From Peribacillus frigoritolerans (GTDB lineage Bacteria; Bacillota; Bacilli; Bacillales; DSM-1321), in assembly GCF_001636405.1 (NCBI RefSeq), contig NZ_KV440950.1, positions 891,712 through 955,711 of the forward strand: a DNA stretch of 64,000 nucleotides, read 5' to 3'. Position 1 is the first letter of the stretch, and every line of letters starts with the position of its first letter. The notes beneath the pieces were generated by a model that was not told the DNA's origin, did not search any database, and saw only the letters and a list, made by a program, of their open reading frames with translations. Shown here piece after piece: positions 17,197 to 26,388 of this stretch. The translations under genes were made by a program, and so were the position numbers.

Positions 17197-18603
17197 TTAT
17201 TCACTTATGGTGATTCCGGAAAGTTCACGGTCTTTCTTTACCTTTTCCAATTCTGAAATAGTGACAAGTTGATAATCTTGGTCATGCAGTTGTTTAATGA
17301 TTTTTCCTGCAGCCTGGGCGCTAGTTTGATAGATATCATGCATTAATATGACTCTGCCATCTTTGGCTTTGCTCATCACTTTGTTTACGATTTTCTTTTC
17401 ATTGCGTTCTTTCCAATCCTCTGGATCGACATCCCAAAGTGAGACTTTCATATCCTCCATGTATTCCCGCACATTATGGTTAATCGCCCCATATGGGGGA
17501 CGGACGAGATTTGGCTCAGTACCTGTAGCTTTTTTTACAGCGTCTTGGGTCTTTTCGATTTGATCTTCGATTTTGTTCTTGCTTAAGCGCGTCAGCTGCG
17601 GATGATCCCATGAATGGTTGCCGATCTCATTTCCTTCCTGCAGCATTTTTTGCAGAACTTCCGGATAGTGCTGTACGCGGCTTCCAAGTACGAAAAACGT
17701 CGCGTGACCATCATATTTTTTCAGGTCTTCCAGGATGGACAGTGTATGACTTGGATGCGGCCCGTCATCGAACGTCAAGGCAATGACCTTTTTTGAAGGG
17801 TCGATCCATTCATTTTGCACGGGCAGTTTGGCGACGATATGTTTTGGCTGCCATTCCTTTACACGATCCTCATTCAAATCTTGACTTTGATATGAATCTA
17901 GCAAACTATCTTTAAAAAGATCCTTATTGATGGCTATTGTATGGGTCTTAGTTGAATCATCAGTCTTAACGTAGAAAACGAGTGTATTTTTCAAGACTGA
18001 AAAAGAATTGAAGTTGGCTGCCTTCAGTTTGTTTTCCTTTTTAATGAGACTGTTTGAAATGCCTTCTTCTTCCTTCTGCGTTAACTCTTCAAAAACAATA
18101 TCGGATAAAACGGATAAATAATCAGTATCCGTGGCAAAGATGTCTTCTATGGAGAGCTTTTGCTGAGATGGAATATCATAAGTGAAGATCTGGGTTCCAG
18201 ACTGCTTCTTTCCTTCCACTTGCTCATATTTATCGAAGGAAATCGTAATGGTCTGTTTGCTGAAATGGAGGATCGTATAGGTGAGGTTAAGCTCGGAAGC
18301 TTTTCCGTCGGATGCTTTCCATTTCTTTTCATAATCCTTAATTTCTTTCTTTATGTAGGCTTCTAGCTGCTTGTCGATATTTTCTAAATGCAGAACGGGC
18401 CTGCTGGCTGAATACCCGCCTTTCGTATTATCTTTCACATACGTTTGAATATCGGCTTCTGGGTAATTTTTATCAGTTGTATAGGCCGAAACGGTTCTCT
18501 TCTTATCAAAAGCAAGGCTTTTAATGGCTAACCCCATCGTTCCTACAGCAGCTGTTAGACAAAATAGAAAAATAAAGACTTTTTTATAATTTAATTTCCT
18601 CAT
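17197..18603 (-). CDS. pdaC: peptidoglycan N-acetylmuramic acid deacetylase, PdaC-type
   Basis: 468 residues, the size of B. subtilis PdaC (467). One N-terminal membrane anchor (about 6-28) is followed by an extracellular DUF4163/DUF3298 module (about 45-250) related to the lysozyme-binding domain of RsiV, and a C-terminal NodB deacetylase domain. The latter shows LTFDDGP (276-282, metal/base Asp), HSWDH (His 330 and 334) and RPPYGAIN (368-375). PdaC removes acetyl groups from wall muramic acid and raises lysozyme resistance. The start has GAGGTGGAG in front; longer upstream starts lack one. Divergent from sigV-rsiV, and carries an ECF-type promoter like that of sigV. Confidence 0.9.
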   Translation of the reverse strand: MRKLNYKKVFIFLFCLTAAVGTMGLAIKSLAFDKKRTVSAYTTDKNYPEADIQTYVKDNTKGGYSASRPVLHLENIDKQLEAYIKKEIKDYEKKWKASDGKASELNLTYTILHFSKQTITISFDKYEQVEGKKQSGTQIFTYDIPSQQKLSIEDIFATDTDYLSVLSDIVFEELTQKEEEGISNSLIKKENKLKAANFNSFSVLKNTLVFYVKTDDSTKTHTIAINKDLFKDSLLDSYQSQDLNEDRVKEWQPKHIVAKLPVQNEWIDPSKKVIALTFDDGPHPSHTLSILEDLKKYDGHATFFVLGSRVQHYPEVLQKMLQEGNEIGNHSWDHPQLTRLSKNKIEDQIEKTQDAVKKATGTEPNLVRPPYGAINHNVREYMEDMKVSLWDVDPEDWKERNEKKIVNKVMSKAKDGRVILMHDIYQTSAQAAGKIIKQLHDQDYQLVTISELEKVKKDRELSGITISE

Positions 18604-18636
18604 GATGCACTCCACCTCGATAATCATTCTACTATA

Positions 18637-18665
18637 TAGACGCGCCAAAAGCCTTAAAAGTTTGT
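18637..18665 (-). promoter_or_regulatory. ECF (sigma-V type) promoter of pdaC
   Basis: On the minus strand ACAAAC (18665-18660), a 17-bp spacer and CGTCTA (18642-18637). The -35 and -10 blocks and the bases next to the -35 (CAAACTTTTA-GGC) match the promoter facing the other way at 18710. Confidence 0.7.
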
Positions 18666-18709
18666 AAAAAATTTCATTTTTTTATATTTATACTTTTTCT
18701 TGCTCATTT

Positions 18710-18738
18710 TCAAACTTTTATGGCTGCACCAACGTCTA
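18710..18738 (+). promoter_or_regulatory. ECF (sigma-V type) autoregulatory promoter of sigV
   Basis: TCAAAC (18710-18715), a 17-bp spacer and CGTCTA (18733-18738). CAAAC plus CGTC fits known ECF41/SigV-like promoters in Bacillus only approximately (TGAAAC...CGTC), but the divergent copy supports it. Confidence 0.7.
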
Positions 18739-18788
18739 TTCTTTGTACCCAGGATACGTAATTTAAATGTAAGGAGCTCTAACATGTA

Positions 18789-19304
18789 ATGAAAAACCCA
18801 GAAATGAATCAATTAATCGCGGCCCGGATAACCGAAAGGCAAGAGAATTTGTACAGACTTGCTTTTTACTATGTCAAAAACCAAGAGGATGCCCTGGATA
18901 TCGTGCAGGAATCAATCAGGAAAGCGCTAGCCTCCAGTAGCAAAATAAAAGACGCCGCTTCTATAGATAGTTGGTTATATAAGATCATCGTCCGAACGGC
19001 ACTGGATGTTTTGCGGAAGAAGAAGAAACTGACCGTCGCCGATGATGAAACAATAGAATACTTGCGCCGCGGTGAGGAGGATCACTATCCTGACCTGGAT
19101 TTGCAAAAGGCCCTGGAAGGACTTTCAGTCAAGTACAAAACGGTAGTCGTCCTCCGTTTCTTTGAGGACCTGAAGCTGGACGAGATAGCGGAAGTGCTGG
19201 AAGAAAACGTAAGCACGATTAAAACGAGATTATATAAAGCGCTGCAACTATTGCGGATCAACATGACTGAAAGGGAGGAAACGAAAAGATGGAAAAAAAA
19301 TTAA
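18789..19304 (+). CDS. sigV: ECF RNA polymerase sigma factor SigV
   Basis: 171 residues with sigma region 2 (LYRLAFYYVKNQEDALDIVQES, quoted by its parts LYRLAFYYVKNQ and ALDIVQES) and region 4 (YKTVVVLRFFEDLKLDEIAEVL). The sequence tracks B. subtilis SigV, the lysozyme-responsive sigma factor. Its gene overlaps rsiV by 16 bp, so translation is coupled. SigV is held at the membrane by RsiV and released when lysozyme binds RsiV and it is cut by signal peptidase and RasP. GGAGC lies before the ATG. No oatA gene follows, unlike B. subtilis. Confidence 0.93.
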   Translation: MKNPEMNQLIAARITERQENLYRLAFYYVKNQEDALDIVQESIRKALASSSKIKDAASIDSWLYKIIVRTALDVLRKKKKLTVADDETIEYLRRGEEDHYPDLDLQKALEGLSVKYKTVVVLRFFEDLKLDEIAEVLEENVSTIKTRLYKALQLLRINMTEREETKRWKKN

Positions 19305-20158
19305 AAGATCTGCGGGAAGAATATCTTAAAATACCGATACCAAAGGAATTGAATGATGTCGTTCAAGCAGCCTTGAATGAAAAGCCAAGGAAAAAACCGA
19401 GGATTGGCAGGAATATCCTCGTGTCAGCGGCAGCGGCTCTCCTGATCGTGACAGCTTCCGTAAACATCAGTCCGGCAGCGGCGAAAGCCATGAGTGATAT
19501 ACCGATAGTCGAGAAGGTCATCAAAGTGATTACCTTCGTCGAATGGAAAGAAGAAGCGAATAATTCTTCGGCAGTAATCAAAACGCCTGCAATATCCGGT
19601 CTCGAGAATAAACAGCTCGAAGATAGCTTGAATGATAAATACTTATCGGAAAGCAAGCAGCTTTATCAGGAATTCACGGATTCCATGTCAAAACTGAAGG
19701 AAGGGGAAAAGGGCAATATCTCGGTGGAAAGCGGATATGTGATATTGACGGATAATGAAACGATCTTATCCGTACAGCGTTATACGGATACGATTTCTGC
19801 TTCCAGTTCTACAGAAAGTCAATTCGATACAGTCGACAAGAAAAACGAAGTGCTGTTAACGCTAAATAGCTTATTTAAAGATGATCGCTATCTTCAGGTG
19901 ATCAGCGAGAACATCAAGGAACAGATGAAGCGGCAGATGGCTGAAGATCCGGAAAAGATATATTGGGTGGAAGATGATGATTTTACTGCTTTTAAAGGCA
20001 TCGATGAAAACCAAAACTTTTATATAAATGAAGATGGCAAGCTAGTCATCGCCTTTAACAGCTATGAAGCTGCGCCGGGGTACATGGGGGCCGTCGAGTT
20101 CATCATTCCGACAAAGGTGCTGTCAGACCTTCTTGTTGGCGATCAATATATCCATTAA
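19289..20158 (+). CDS. rsiV: anti-sigma factor RsiV, lysozyme receptor
   Basis: 289 residues. A short cytosolic sigma-binding segment (1-40), one membrane helix (about 42-60, rich in Ala/Ile/Val) and an extracellular DUF4179/DUF3298 region. Segments such as AKAMSDIPIVEKVIKVITF, NEVLLTLNSLFKDDRYLQVI and the end LLVGDQYIH match B. subtilis RsiV. Lysozyme binding exposes the signal-peptidase site after the membrane helix, near SPAAAKA. It overlaps the end of sigV. The extracellular module is related to that in PdaC next door. Confidence 0.93.
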   Translation: MEKKLKDLREEYLKIPIPKELNDVVQAALNEKPRKKPRIGRNILVSAAAALLIVTASVNISPAAAKAMSDIPIVEKVIKVITFVEWKEEANNSSAVIKTPAISGLENKQLEDSLNDKYLSESKQLYQEFTDSMSKLKEGEKGNISVESGYVILTDNETILSVQRYTDTISASSSTESQFDTVDKKNEVLLTLNSLFKDDRYLQVISENIKEQMKRQMAEDPEKIYWVEDDDFTAFKGIDENQNFYINEDGKLVIAFNSYEAAPGYMGAVEFIIPTKVLSDLLVGDQYIH

Positions 20159-20227
20159 AACGGTCCTATTGTAATTCTTAGGCTGTTTTCACATACTTTG
20201 TTGCTATTTACCAAGTAGTGAGGTGTG

Positions 20228-20354
20228 GTTGATTTCCCCTCCAGATGCTCGCTTTCCGCGGGGCGGGCGGCGAGCCTCCTCGGCGTAAACGACTGTGGGG
20301 TCTCACCTGTCCCGCTGCACCCGCAGGAGTCTCGCACTTCCGCTCCAATCAACA
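20228..20354 (-). repeat. single B-type structured repeat
   Basis: Read on the minus strand it has GCGGG (5' arm) and CCCGC (3' arm), a middle helix GGTGAG/CTCGCC and the B tail GGAAAGCGAGCATCTGG. It lies between rsiV and the gene at 20460; nothing else is seen in 20159-20434. Confidence 0.8.
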
Positions 20355-20434
20355 TTAAATAGTTTCGTTTAAAACAACAATTTTTACGAAAAGAGCCAAT
20401 TCTTATGACGGGCGGAAGGTTTTTAAAACGGCAC

Positions 20435-20480
20435 AAAAAAGACGAACAACGTTACTTACTTACAGTAACCTTGGTTCGTC
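20435..20480 (-). terminator. terminator overlapping the end of the 74-residue gene
   Basis: On the minus strand GACGAAC..GTTAC pairs with GTAAC..GTTCGTC and is followed by six T residues; it begins inside the last codons of the gene at 20460. Confidence 0.75.
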
Positions 20481-20684
20481 TCTTTTTTGTTCGAATTTCA
20501 TCTGGTCCAGTTCCAGCCTCATTTTTTCCGTCTCCATAAGGAAGTTTTCATGTTTAAGTTTTTCAAGCTCCAGTTCAACTTGCAGCATCTTATGTTTGGT
20601 TTTTGACTGTTTTTCGAAATGGCTTGTCAGTATTCCGAGTATGGGGATGGAAAAAATCATTACCACGGTTATGATTCCGAACAT
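20460..20684 (-). CDS. 74-residue membrane-anchored coiled-coil protein
   Basis: One N-terminal membrane helix (about 2-20) is followed by a highly charged, heptad-like helix (about 25-70: ELELEKLKHENFLMETEKMR) predicted to be a coiled coil in the cytosol. PspB-like size and layout suggest a membrane-stress or scaffold role, but this is only an analogy; I do not recognise the family. GAGGAGG before the ATG and its own terminator support a real gene. Confidence 0.7.
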   Translation of the reverse strand: MFGIITVVMIFSIPILGILTSHFEKQSKTKHKMLQVELELEKLKHENFLMETEKMRLELDQMKFEQKRDEPRLL

Positions 20685-20969
20685 TATGGTGCCTCCTCTT
20701 TTTTAATATCTATTATACGGTGAATATAACGGTTGTGGTGGGGATATTTCAAAATTTTCCATTTACTATACTCATTAATAAGTGCATGGCAACCAAAGTG
20801 ATATTAAACGTAATACCATGGGGAAAGTTAGGGTAATATATCATTGATGGCCGCTTTCTATTAGATTATATGGACTGTTTTTTAGTGCGAAATCGGGACT
20901 TTTGCTTGCATGGTGGATAGCCACTCCTATTTATTTTGAAATTAATTATTTAAATATACTAAATATTTG

Positions 20970-20998
20970 TTTACAATAGTGAAATTTAAAGTTATTAT
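20970..20998 (+). promoter_or_regulatory. sigma-A promoter of the peptide transporter gene
   Basis: TTTACA (20970-20975), a 17-bp spacer and TATTAT (20993-20998), each five of six to consensus, about 25 bp before the start codon. The rest of 20700-20969 shows no gene or clear site. Confidence 0.65.
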
Positions 20999-21022
20999 AC
21001 AATAATAAAAGGAGGGCTAGGT

Positions 21023-22513
21023 ATGGCAACGATAAATAAACAGAAAATTGTGGATAGTGTACCTCAAAAAGGTTTTTTTGGAAACCCTAAAGGATTATTC
21101 ACCCTTTTCTTTACTGAGTTCTGGGAGCGTTTCTCCTATTATGGCATGAGAGCCATTCTTGTTTACTATATGTATTATGAAGTTTCTAAAGGGGGATTAG
21201 GACTTGATGAAACCACAGCCCTTTCCCTTGTATCCATTTACGGATCTTTAGTTTATATGTCCGGTATAATTGGTGGATGGCTTGCCGATAGGATTTTCGG
21301 GACCTCAAAAGCCGTATTATACGGTGGTATCTTGATCATGCTCGGGCATATTGTCCTTGCTGTACCAGGCAATCTCTCCATGTTTTTTGTTTCCATGGTA
21401 CTCATTGTTCTAGGTACTGGTTTATTAAAACCGAATGTTTCCAGCATTGTCGGTGAAATTTACGCGGAAAACGACGAACGCCGGGATTCCGGTTTCAGTA
21501 TATTTTATATGGGTATCAACATGGGTGCATTCCTTTCACCACTCATTGTTGGTTCAGTCATGAACTACAGCTTCCACCTTGGGTTTGGTATAGCCGCAAT
21601 TGGTATGTTAATTGGACTCATCGTCTTTGTTGCAACAAAGAAAAAGAACCTGGGCCTTGCTGGAACTCTTCCTGCTAACCCATTATCACAGAATGAAAAG
21701 AAAAAAGTATTCACTAAATTGGGGATAGCTGCACTTATCATTGCTGCCATCATTGGCATCACTGCTTCTGCAGGCATCTTAACGATTGAAACCTTCATTA
21801 ATCTTGTAGGTATCCTAGGAATCGTTATTCCGACCCTTTATTTCATTTTCATGTATCGCAGCCCGAAAACGACTTCTGTTGAACGTTCACGCTTGATTGC
21901 CTATATTCCTTTGTTTATAGCAGCCGTCATGTTCTGGGCGATTCAAGAGCAAGGTGCAACAATATTGGCAAACTATGCAGACAAAAGGACACAGTTGAAC
22001 TTTGCAGGATTGGAAATAAACCCGGCATGGTTCCAATCTTTGAACCCTTTGTTCATCATTACCCTTGCACCAGTATTCGCATGGTTATGGATTAAACTAG
22101 GAAAGCGTCAGCCGACCATTCCTCAAAAATTCTCAATAGGTTTATTGTTCGCCGGTTTATCATTCCTGGTTATCCTGCTTCCTGTTTATTTCGGTGGATC
22201 AGACGCATTAGTCAATCCACTATGGCTTGTACTAAGCTATTTCCTTGTAGTACTTGGAGAGCTTTGCTTATCGCCAGTTGGACTTTCTGCCACTACTAAA
22301 TTGGCTCCAGCTGCATTCTCGGCACAAACAATGAGCCTGTGGTTCCTGGCAAGTGCAGCAGCACAAGCACTGAACGCACAAATCGTTAGATTCTACACAC
22401 CTCAAACCGAAATGGCTTATTTTGGAGTGATCGGTGTTGCTTCAATCGTCCTTGGACTGGCCCTGATGGCCTTATCACCAAAGATTCAAGGTTACATGAA
22501 AGGCATTCGCTAA
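21023..22513 (+). CDS. dtpT: POT/PTR2-family di- and tripeptide:H+ symporter
   Basis: 496 residues with about 14 membrane helices. The POT signature EFWERFSYYGMRAILVYYM lies near residue 31; the ExxER motif (E-F-W-E-R) couples proton and peptide movement. GGWLADRIFGTSKAVLYGG is the usual family segment after helix 2. It imports small peptides across the cytoplasmic membrane. AGGAGG before the ATG. Monocistronic, with promoter and terminator. Closest in size to B. subtilis YclF/DtpT. Confidence 0.93.
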   Translation: MATINKQKIVDSVPQKGFFGNPKGLFTLFFTEFWERFSYYGMRAILVYYMYYEVSKGGLGLDETTALSLVSIYGSLVYMSGIIGGWLADRIFGTSKAVLYGGILIMLGHIVLAVPGNLSMFFVSMVLIVLGTGLLKPNVSSIVGEIYAENDERRDSGFSIFYMGINMGAFLSPLIVGSVMNYSFHLGFGIAAIGMLIGLIVFVATKKKNLGLAGTLPANPLSQNEKKKVFTKLGIAALIIAAIIGITASAGILTIETFINLVGILGIVIPTLYFIFMYRSPKTTSVERSRLIAYIPLFIAAVMFWAIQEQGATILANYADKRTQLNFAGLEINPAWFQSLNPLFIITLAPVFAWLWIKLGKRQPTIPQKFSIGLLFAGLSFLVILLPVYFGGSDALVNPLWLVLSYFLVVLGELCLSPVGLSATTKLAPAAFSAQTMSLWFLASAAAQALNAQIVRFYTPQTEMAYFGVIGVASIVLGLALMALSPKIQGYMKGIR

Positions 22514-22519
22514 CGCATT

Positions 22520-22558
22520 AAAAAAGATGACTCCGAATTAACGGGGTCATCTTTTTTA
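22520..22558 (+). terminator. terminator of the peptide transporter gene
   Basis: AAAAAGATGACTCCG pairs with CGGGGTCATCTTTTT (one G.T) across AATTAA; T-run follows. Confidence 0.85.
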
Positions 22559-22695
22559 TTACAATGATTTTGTGACCGTGCCAGATTGATTACATACCAC
22601 TTTTACCAAAAAATTGATATGATGTTTTAGCAGCCTCATAGTTCATGCTTAAAAAACCAATGAAGCTTCATTCCAAAGTAAATAGGAGTAGCGAA

Positions 22696-23205
22696 ATGAA
22701 TAAATTTTATAGAGCTTTAACTCTTGTAAACAAAATTGTTTATGAACCTAATAATCTGTCTGTAAAATCAATCCAAGAAGAATATCAAAATTCAGAATAC
22801 GGAGCTGGAACATTTCACTTAAATGCAAAATCGGTTCGATTTAGAGTCGCAAAAATAACACCCAATAAAGTGGGACAGTTTGTTGTGTTTTGGGAAAAGG
22901 ACGAAAATGATAAAAATCAACCCTTTGCATATGAAAATTCTCCTGATTTATTGGTCATCAATACCTCAATGAGTAATGACCATTTTGGGCAATTTATTTT
23001 CCCGAAAGAAATTCTCGCAAAACAAAATATCCTTAAAACGCAAAATGTAAAAGGGAAAATGGCAATAAGGATTTATCCTATTTGGGATAATCCAGCTAGT
23101 AAACAGGCAATAACGACTCAAAAGTGGCAACTACCTTTTTTTGTTGATCTGAGTCATGCGAATAAGTTACCGATACAAAAAATTTTAGAACTATATTCTA
23201 TGTGA
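22696..23205 (+). CDS. MepB family protein
   Basis: About 169 residues. The middle (GAGTFHLNAKSVRFRVAKITPNK-type core, followed by GQFVVFWEK and a C-terminal GKMAIRIYPIWDNP) matches the MepB family, named after a gene in the staphylococcal mepRAB multidrug operon; its own function is unknown. AGGAG at 22684 selects the ATG at 22696; upstream in-frame starts lack a ribosome site. It stands alone here, with no MepA or MepR. Cytosolic, no signal peptide. Confidence 0.75.
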   Translation: MNKFYRALTLVNKIVYEPNNLSVKSIQEEYQNSEYGAGTFHLNAKSVRFRVAKITPNKVGQFVVFWEKDENDKNQPFAYENSPDLLVINTSMSNDHFGQFIFPKEILAKQNILKTQNVKGKMAIRIYPIWDNPASKQAITTQKWQLPFFVDLSHANKLPIQKILELYSM

Positions 23206-23314
23206 ATCTTCCAAGTAGGAACCACTTAGCTATCTATGGTTCATGAAGAGGCTGATAGGGTGATTTTTATATTTAAATATCTAACTCAACTTTTCAAATA
23301 GACAGGAGGTAAAA

Positions 23315-23599
23315 ATGAAACGTTTACTTGGAATATGCATATCCATGCAAATGACTTTCGTGCTGCTTTTCATCACCGGGATTACTCTAAAGTTAAATTC
23401 CTATGTTGGGGCCACCATTTATTTGATCATTGGGTTTGCAAGTCTGGTGATCAGCTTATATTTAGCAGGTAAGAAATTTCTCTTGGGCATTTCGTTTATT
23501 GCATTCATCTTTTCCTTGCTTATCATTTGTTTCACCATTTTCATTTATTTCTTGCCTGAAGCCGGGATGCCGCCGGAAATCCCTTTGTTTGAAAGGTGA
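23315..23599 (+). CDS. 94-residue membrane protein
   Basis: Three predicted membrane helices (about 5-24, 29-49, 56-80) and a short C-terminal tail. AGGAGG before the ATG and a terminator after it support a gene. I do not recognise the family. Its neighbours give no functional hint; it converges with bioA. Confidence 0.6.
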   Translation: MKRLLGICISMQMTFVLLFITGITLKLNSYVGATIYLIIGFASLVISLYLAGKKFLLGISFIAFIFSLLIICFTIFIYFLPEAGMPPEIPLFER

Positions 23600-23620
23600 G
23601 TTCATCCAAAATTCAAGCGA

Positions 23621-23652
23621 AAAAAGGGCATCTCATTGAGGTGCCCTTTTTA
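23621..23652. terminator. bidirectional terminator before bioA
   Basis: AAAAAGGGCA-CTC pairs with GAG-TGCCCTTTTT across ATT; works for the membrane-protein gene and, in reverse, for bioA. Confidence 0.85.
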
Positions 23653-23670
23653 ATTCCACATCTTTTTGAA

Positions 23671-25053
23671 TCAGTTTGCTGCTGGAATCAATCCTTTATG
23701 AATGGAGACTTCCTGAATGGCGCGGTAGACGGTTTCGACCATGAAATCGAGTTCCTTTTCTGACATGGAAAGGATCGGCATCATCGTGATGACTGGACCG
23801 AGTTCCCGGATGATCAGGCCATTTTCCCGTGCTGTATGGATGATTTCGGAAACGACATTCTCTTGGAGGGTGAACGTTTCTTTTGTTTGGCGGTCTTTAA
23901 CGATTTCCACTCCAATCATGAAGCCGCGCTGGCGGATATCGCCGACTATCGGAAGTTCGTATAGCGCTTGCAGTCTTTGTGATAGGTATTTTGATTTTTT
24001 CTGGATGTCTTTAATGAGATTTCGGCTTTCCATTAGCTCGATATTCTTCAGGGCCAGGGCACAGGCAAGCTGATTTCCTGTATAGGTGTGACCATGATAG
24101 AAGGTTTTATGTTCTTCCCGTTCCCCCAGGAAGGATTGAAAGATCTGCTCGTTCATGATGGTGGCGGCGAGTGGCATATATCCCCCAGTGATCCCTTTAC
24201 CCATACACATGATATCGGGAACGACATCTTCCTGTTCGCAGGCAAACATCGTACCGGTTCGACCAAAGCCTACAGCCACCTCGTCACAAATTAAGAGTAT
24301 ATTGTACTTTTTGCATAATTGCCCGACCTCTTTCAAAAAGCCATGGGGATGGGTAATGATGCCTGCTGCTCCCTGCACGAGCGGCTCGATGATCAATCCT
24401 GCAATTTCCTCGGATTGTTTCTGCATTAACTTCTCCAGTTCCTTCAAGCAATGGTTTTTCACGGCTTCTGGATCTCCATATTCAGTCATGTGATAGGCAT
24501 ATGGTGAAGGGGCTGAAATCCGTTGAAATAAGAGGGGCTTAAAGATTCTATGGAATAGATCCATTCCGCCCACACTCACGGCACCGACAGTATCGCCGTG
24601 GTATGCTTCGTCAAGGGAGACGAATTTGTTTTTATTCCGATGCTTGACGGGATCGATATTCTGCCAATATTGATAAGCGACTTTAAGGGCGATTTCCACA
24701 GCGGCTGATCCCGTGTCGGAGTAAAAGACTTTCGATAAAGAACCAGGAGTGATCTCTGCCAGTTTTTTCGCAAGTAAGATCGATGGTACATTCGCAGATC
24801 CGAGCAGCGTCGAGTGCGCGACTTTATTCACTTGCTCAATTAGGGCGCCGTTTAATTCCGGCTCGTTATGCCCGTGAACATTCACCCATAATGAAGCATA
24901 GCCATCGAGGTAGCGTTTGCCATCCACATCAATCAGGTAGCTGCCTTCGCCGCGTTCGATGATAAGCGGTTTACTTTCCCGGTACGTTTTCATTTGTGTG
25001 AACGGATGCCATACATATTCCTTATCCCATTGTTCTAAATCCTGACTGTTCAT
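23671..25053 (-). CDS. bioA: adenosylmethionine-8-amino-7-oxononanoate aminotransferase BioA
   Basis: 460 residues of the class-III PLP aminotransferases. The PLP lysine lies in MCMGKGITGGYMPLAAT; the cofactor-binding acid is in ILLICDEVAVGFGRTG. The N-terminal WHPFTQM identifies BioA rather than other class-III enzymes. It converts KAPA to DAPA with S-adenosylmethionine or, in some Bacillus enzymes, lysine as amino donor. It overlaps the bioD stop by 4 bp and is the last gene of bioY-bioD-bioA. Confidence 0.96.
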   Translation of the reverse strand: MNSQDLEQWDKEYVWHPFTQMKTYRESKPLIIERGEGSYLIDVDGKRYLDGYASLWVNVHGHNEPELNGALIEQVNKVAHSTLLGSANVPSILLAKKLAEITPGSLSKVFYSDTGSAAVEIALKVAYQYWQNIDPVKHRNKNKFVSLDEAYHGDTVGAVSVGGMDLFHRIFKPLLFQRISAPSPYAYHMTEYGDPEAVKNHCLKELEKLMQKQSEEIAGLIIEPLVQGAAGIITHPHGFLKEVGQLCKKYNILLICDEVAVGFGRTGTMFACEQEDVVPDIMCMGKGITGGYMPLAATIMNEQIFQSFLGEREEHKTFYHGHTYTGNQLACALALKNIELMESRNLIKDIQKKSKYLSQRLQALYELPIVGDIRQRGFMIGVEIVKDRQTKETFTLQENVVSEIIHTARENGLIIRELGPVITMMPILSMSEKELDFMVETVYRAIQEVSIHKGLIPAAN

Positions 25054-25757
25054 GCTTCGAACACCTCTTTCAGTTGTTGGGTATATACTTGATCACCAAG
25101 CAAATCAAGGATGCAGATCCTCAAGTCTTTTCTAACATCGGCCAGTGTCGGGATGCAGGCGAGGCCATTCAGCCCAGTCAGCTTTTCAATGGTTTCGATA
25201 TTGTCTTGGTGAATCCGATCTTTTGCCCGGTAATGATTATACAAAATGGTTTTCACGTTTATATCATGGACTTGGGCATAAGAATGGGTCGTCACGACAT
25301 CATGAATCGCCCCTAAACCGCTTGTGGATACGAAGAGGACAGGCATCCCGCAATCCCTTATGAAATCTGCCGTCATATAGAAACCTTCCGTTCGTTCAAT
25401 AAGCGGCACAGCCAATCCTCCAGCGCCCTCGACTAATACGATGTCATACATTTCCTCAAGTTCATGAACCCTTTCCACGACTTTCTTCTCATCGATGAGA
25501 CTGCCGGTCAATTTAATCGCCAAATGTGGGGAGGTTTCGGGTTCCAGTGTGTAAAACCCCGCTTCCTTTACACCGAGTTCCTGCTCAAACCAAGATATAT
25601 CCGGGTATGTATGATTTTCCTCATTGATACCAGTTTGAAATGGTTTGAATATCGTGACGCTTTTTCCCAATGTTTGAAGAGACAGATAGAGTGCACTCGT
25701 GACGATGGTCTTTCCAATATCCGTGCCAGTTCCGGTTATAAAGTAGGCTTGGCCCAT
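25050..25757 (-). CDS. bioD: dethiobiotin synthetase BioD
   Basis: About 235 residues. The P-loop GTGTDIGKT stands at the N-terminus and VEGAGGLAVPL is the family's second nucleotide-binding segment. It carboxylates DAPA to dethiobiotin with ATP and CO2. The ATG at 25757 is chosen because AAAGGAG lies in front and the family starts just before the P-loop; longer starts would add a non-homologous Cys-rich tail. It overlaps bioY upstream and bioA downstream, so the three genes are translationally coupled. Confidence 0.95.
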   Translation of the reverse strand: MGQAYFITGTGTDIGKTIVTSALYLSLQTLGKSVTIFKPFQTGINEENHTYPDISWFEQELGVKEAGFYTLEPETSPHLAIKLTGSLIDEKKVVERVHELEEMYDIVLVEGAGGLAVPLIERTEGFYMTADFIRDCGMPVLFVSTSGLGAIHDVVTTHSYAQVHDINVKTILYNHYRAKDRIHQDNIETIEKLTGLNGLACIPTLADVRKDLRICILDLLGDQVYTQQLKEVFEA

Positions 25758-26320
25758 GGGTGATTCAGCTCCTTTACGTTTATATATCTTGCAATGCGCG
25801 GACGTACTTGCTGAATGATGACAGCACATAGAATGCATAGCATTAAATCACCGGGTACAGGTAACAAGAAGCCGTATAGAATCGTTTGGCTGATGGAAAG
25901 CGGCGTTTCCACAATCCACTTCATCGCACCATACAGCCAGATGCAGCCGAAAAGGTAAACGGTCAGTAAAGTGGCGGCATTAGCAAAGAATATGGAACGA
26001 ATCGTGGAGAGGGAAAACCGGTTGATCAGCCATCCATTTACATAGGCTCCCAGTATATATCCGAGCAAATAGCCAAAAGTGGGTTTGAATATATAGCCGA
26101 ATCCCCCGCCTTCAGCAAACACGGGCACCCCGATAAGTCCGATCAAGACGTAGCATAACTGACTGAGCATTCCAAGCCGGGGCCCCAACAATGCGCCTGC
26201 CAAATAGACTGCCAGAATTTGCAGCGTGAATGGTATGTAAGGGATAGGTATCTTAATAAAGGCGCCAATGGCAGTTAACGCGGTAAAAAGGGCCACATAA
26301 GAAATCGTCCTTGCTTTCAA
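25736..26320 (-). CDS. bioY: biotin transporter substrate-binding component BioY
   Basis: About 194 residues with six membrane helices; IPIPYIPFTLQILAVYLAGA and GFGYIFKPTFGYLLGY are characteristic of BioY, the S-component of biotin ECF transporters. It needs the shared EcfA/EcfT module, not encoded here. A TTG at 26320 with GGGGGG upstream is preferred over an ATG at 26362. First gene of the operon; overlaps bioD by 22 bp. Expression is expected to be shut by BirA-biotin at the operator 70 bp upstream. Confidence 0.92.
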   Translation of the reverse strand: MKARTISYVALFTALTAIGAFIKIPIPYIPFTLQILAVYLAGALLGPRLGMLSQLCYVLIGLIGVPVFAEGGGFGYIFKPTFGYLLGYILGAYVNGWLINRFSLSTIRSIFFANAATLLTVYLFGCIWLYGAMKWIVETPLSISQTILYGFLLPVPGDLMLCILCAVIIQQVRPRIARYINVKELNHPWAKPTL

Positions 26321-26388
26321 GTTTTTACCCCCCTTTTTTGAAAGTGCTGGCAGAATGCCCACTATTAGTTTGCCTGATTTCCATTTTA

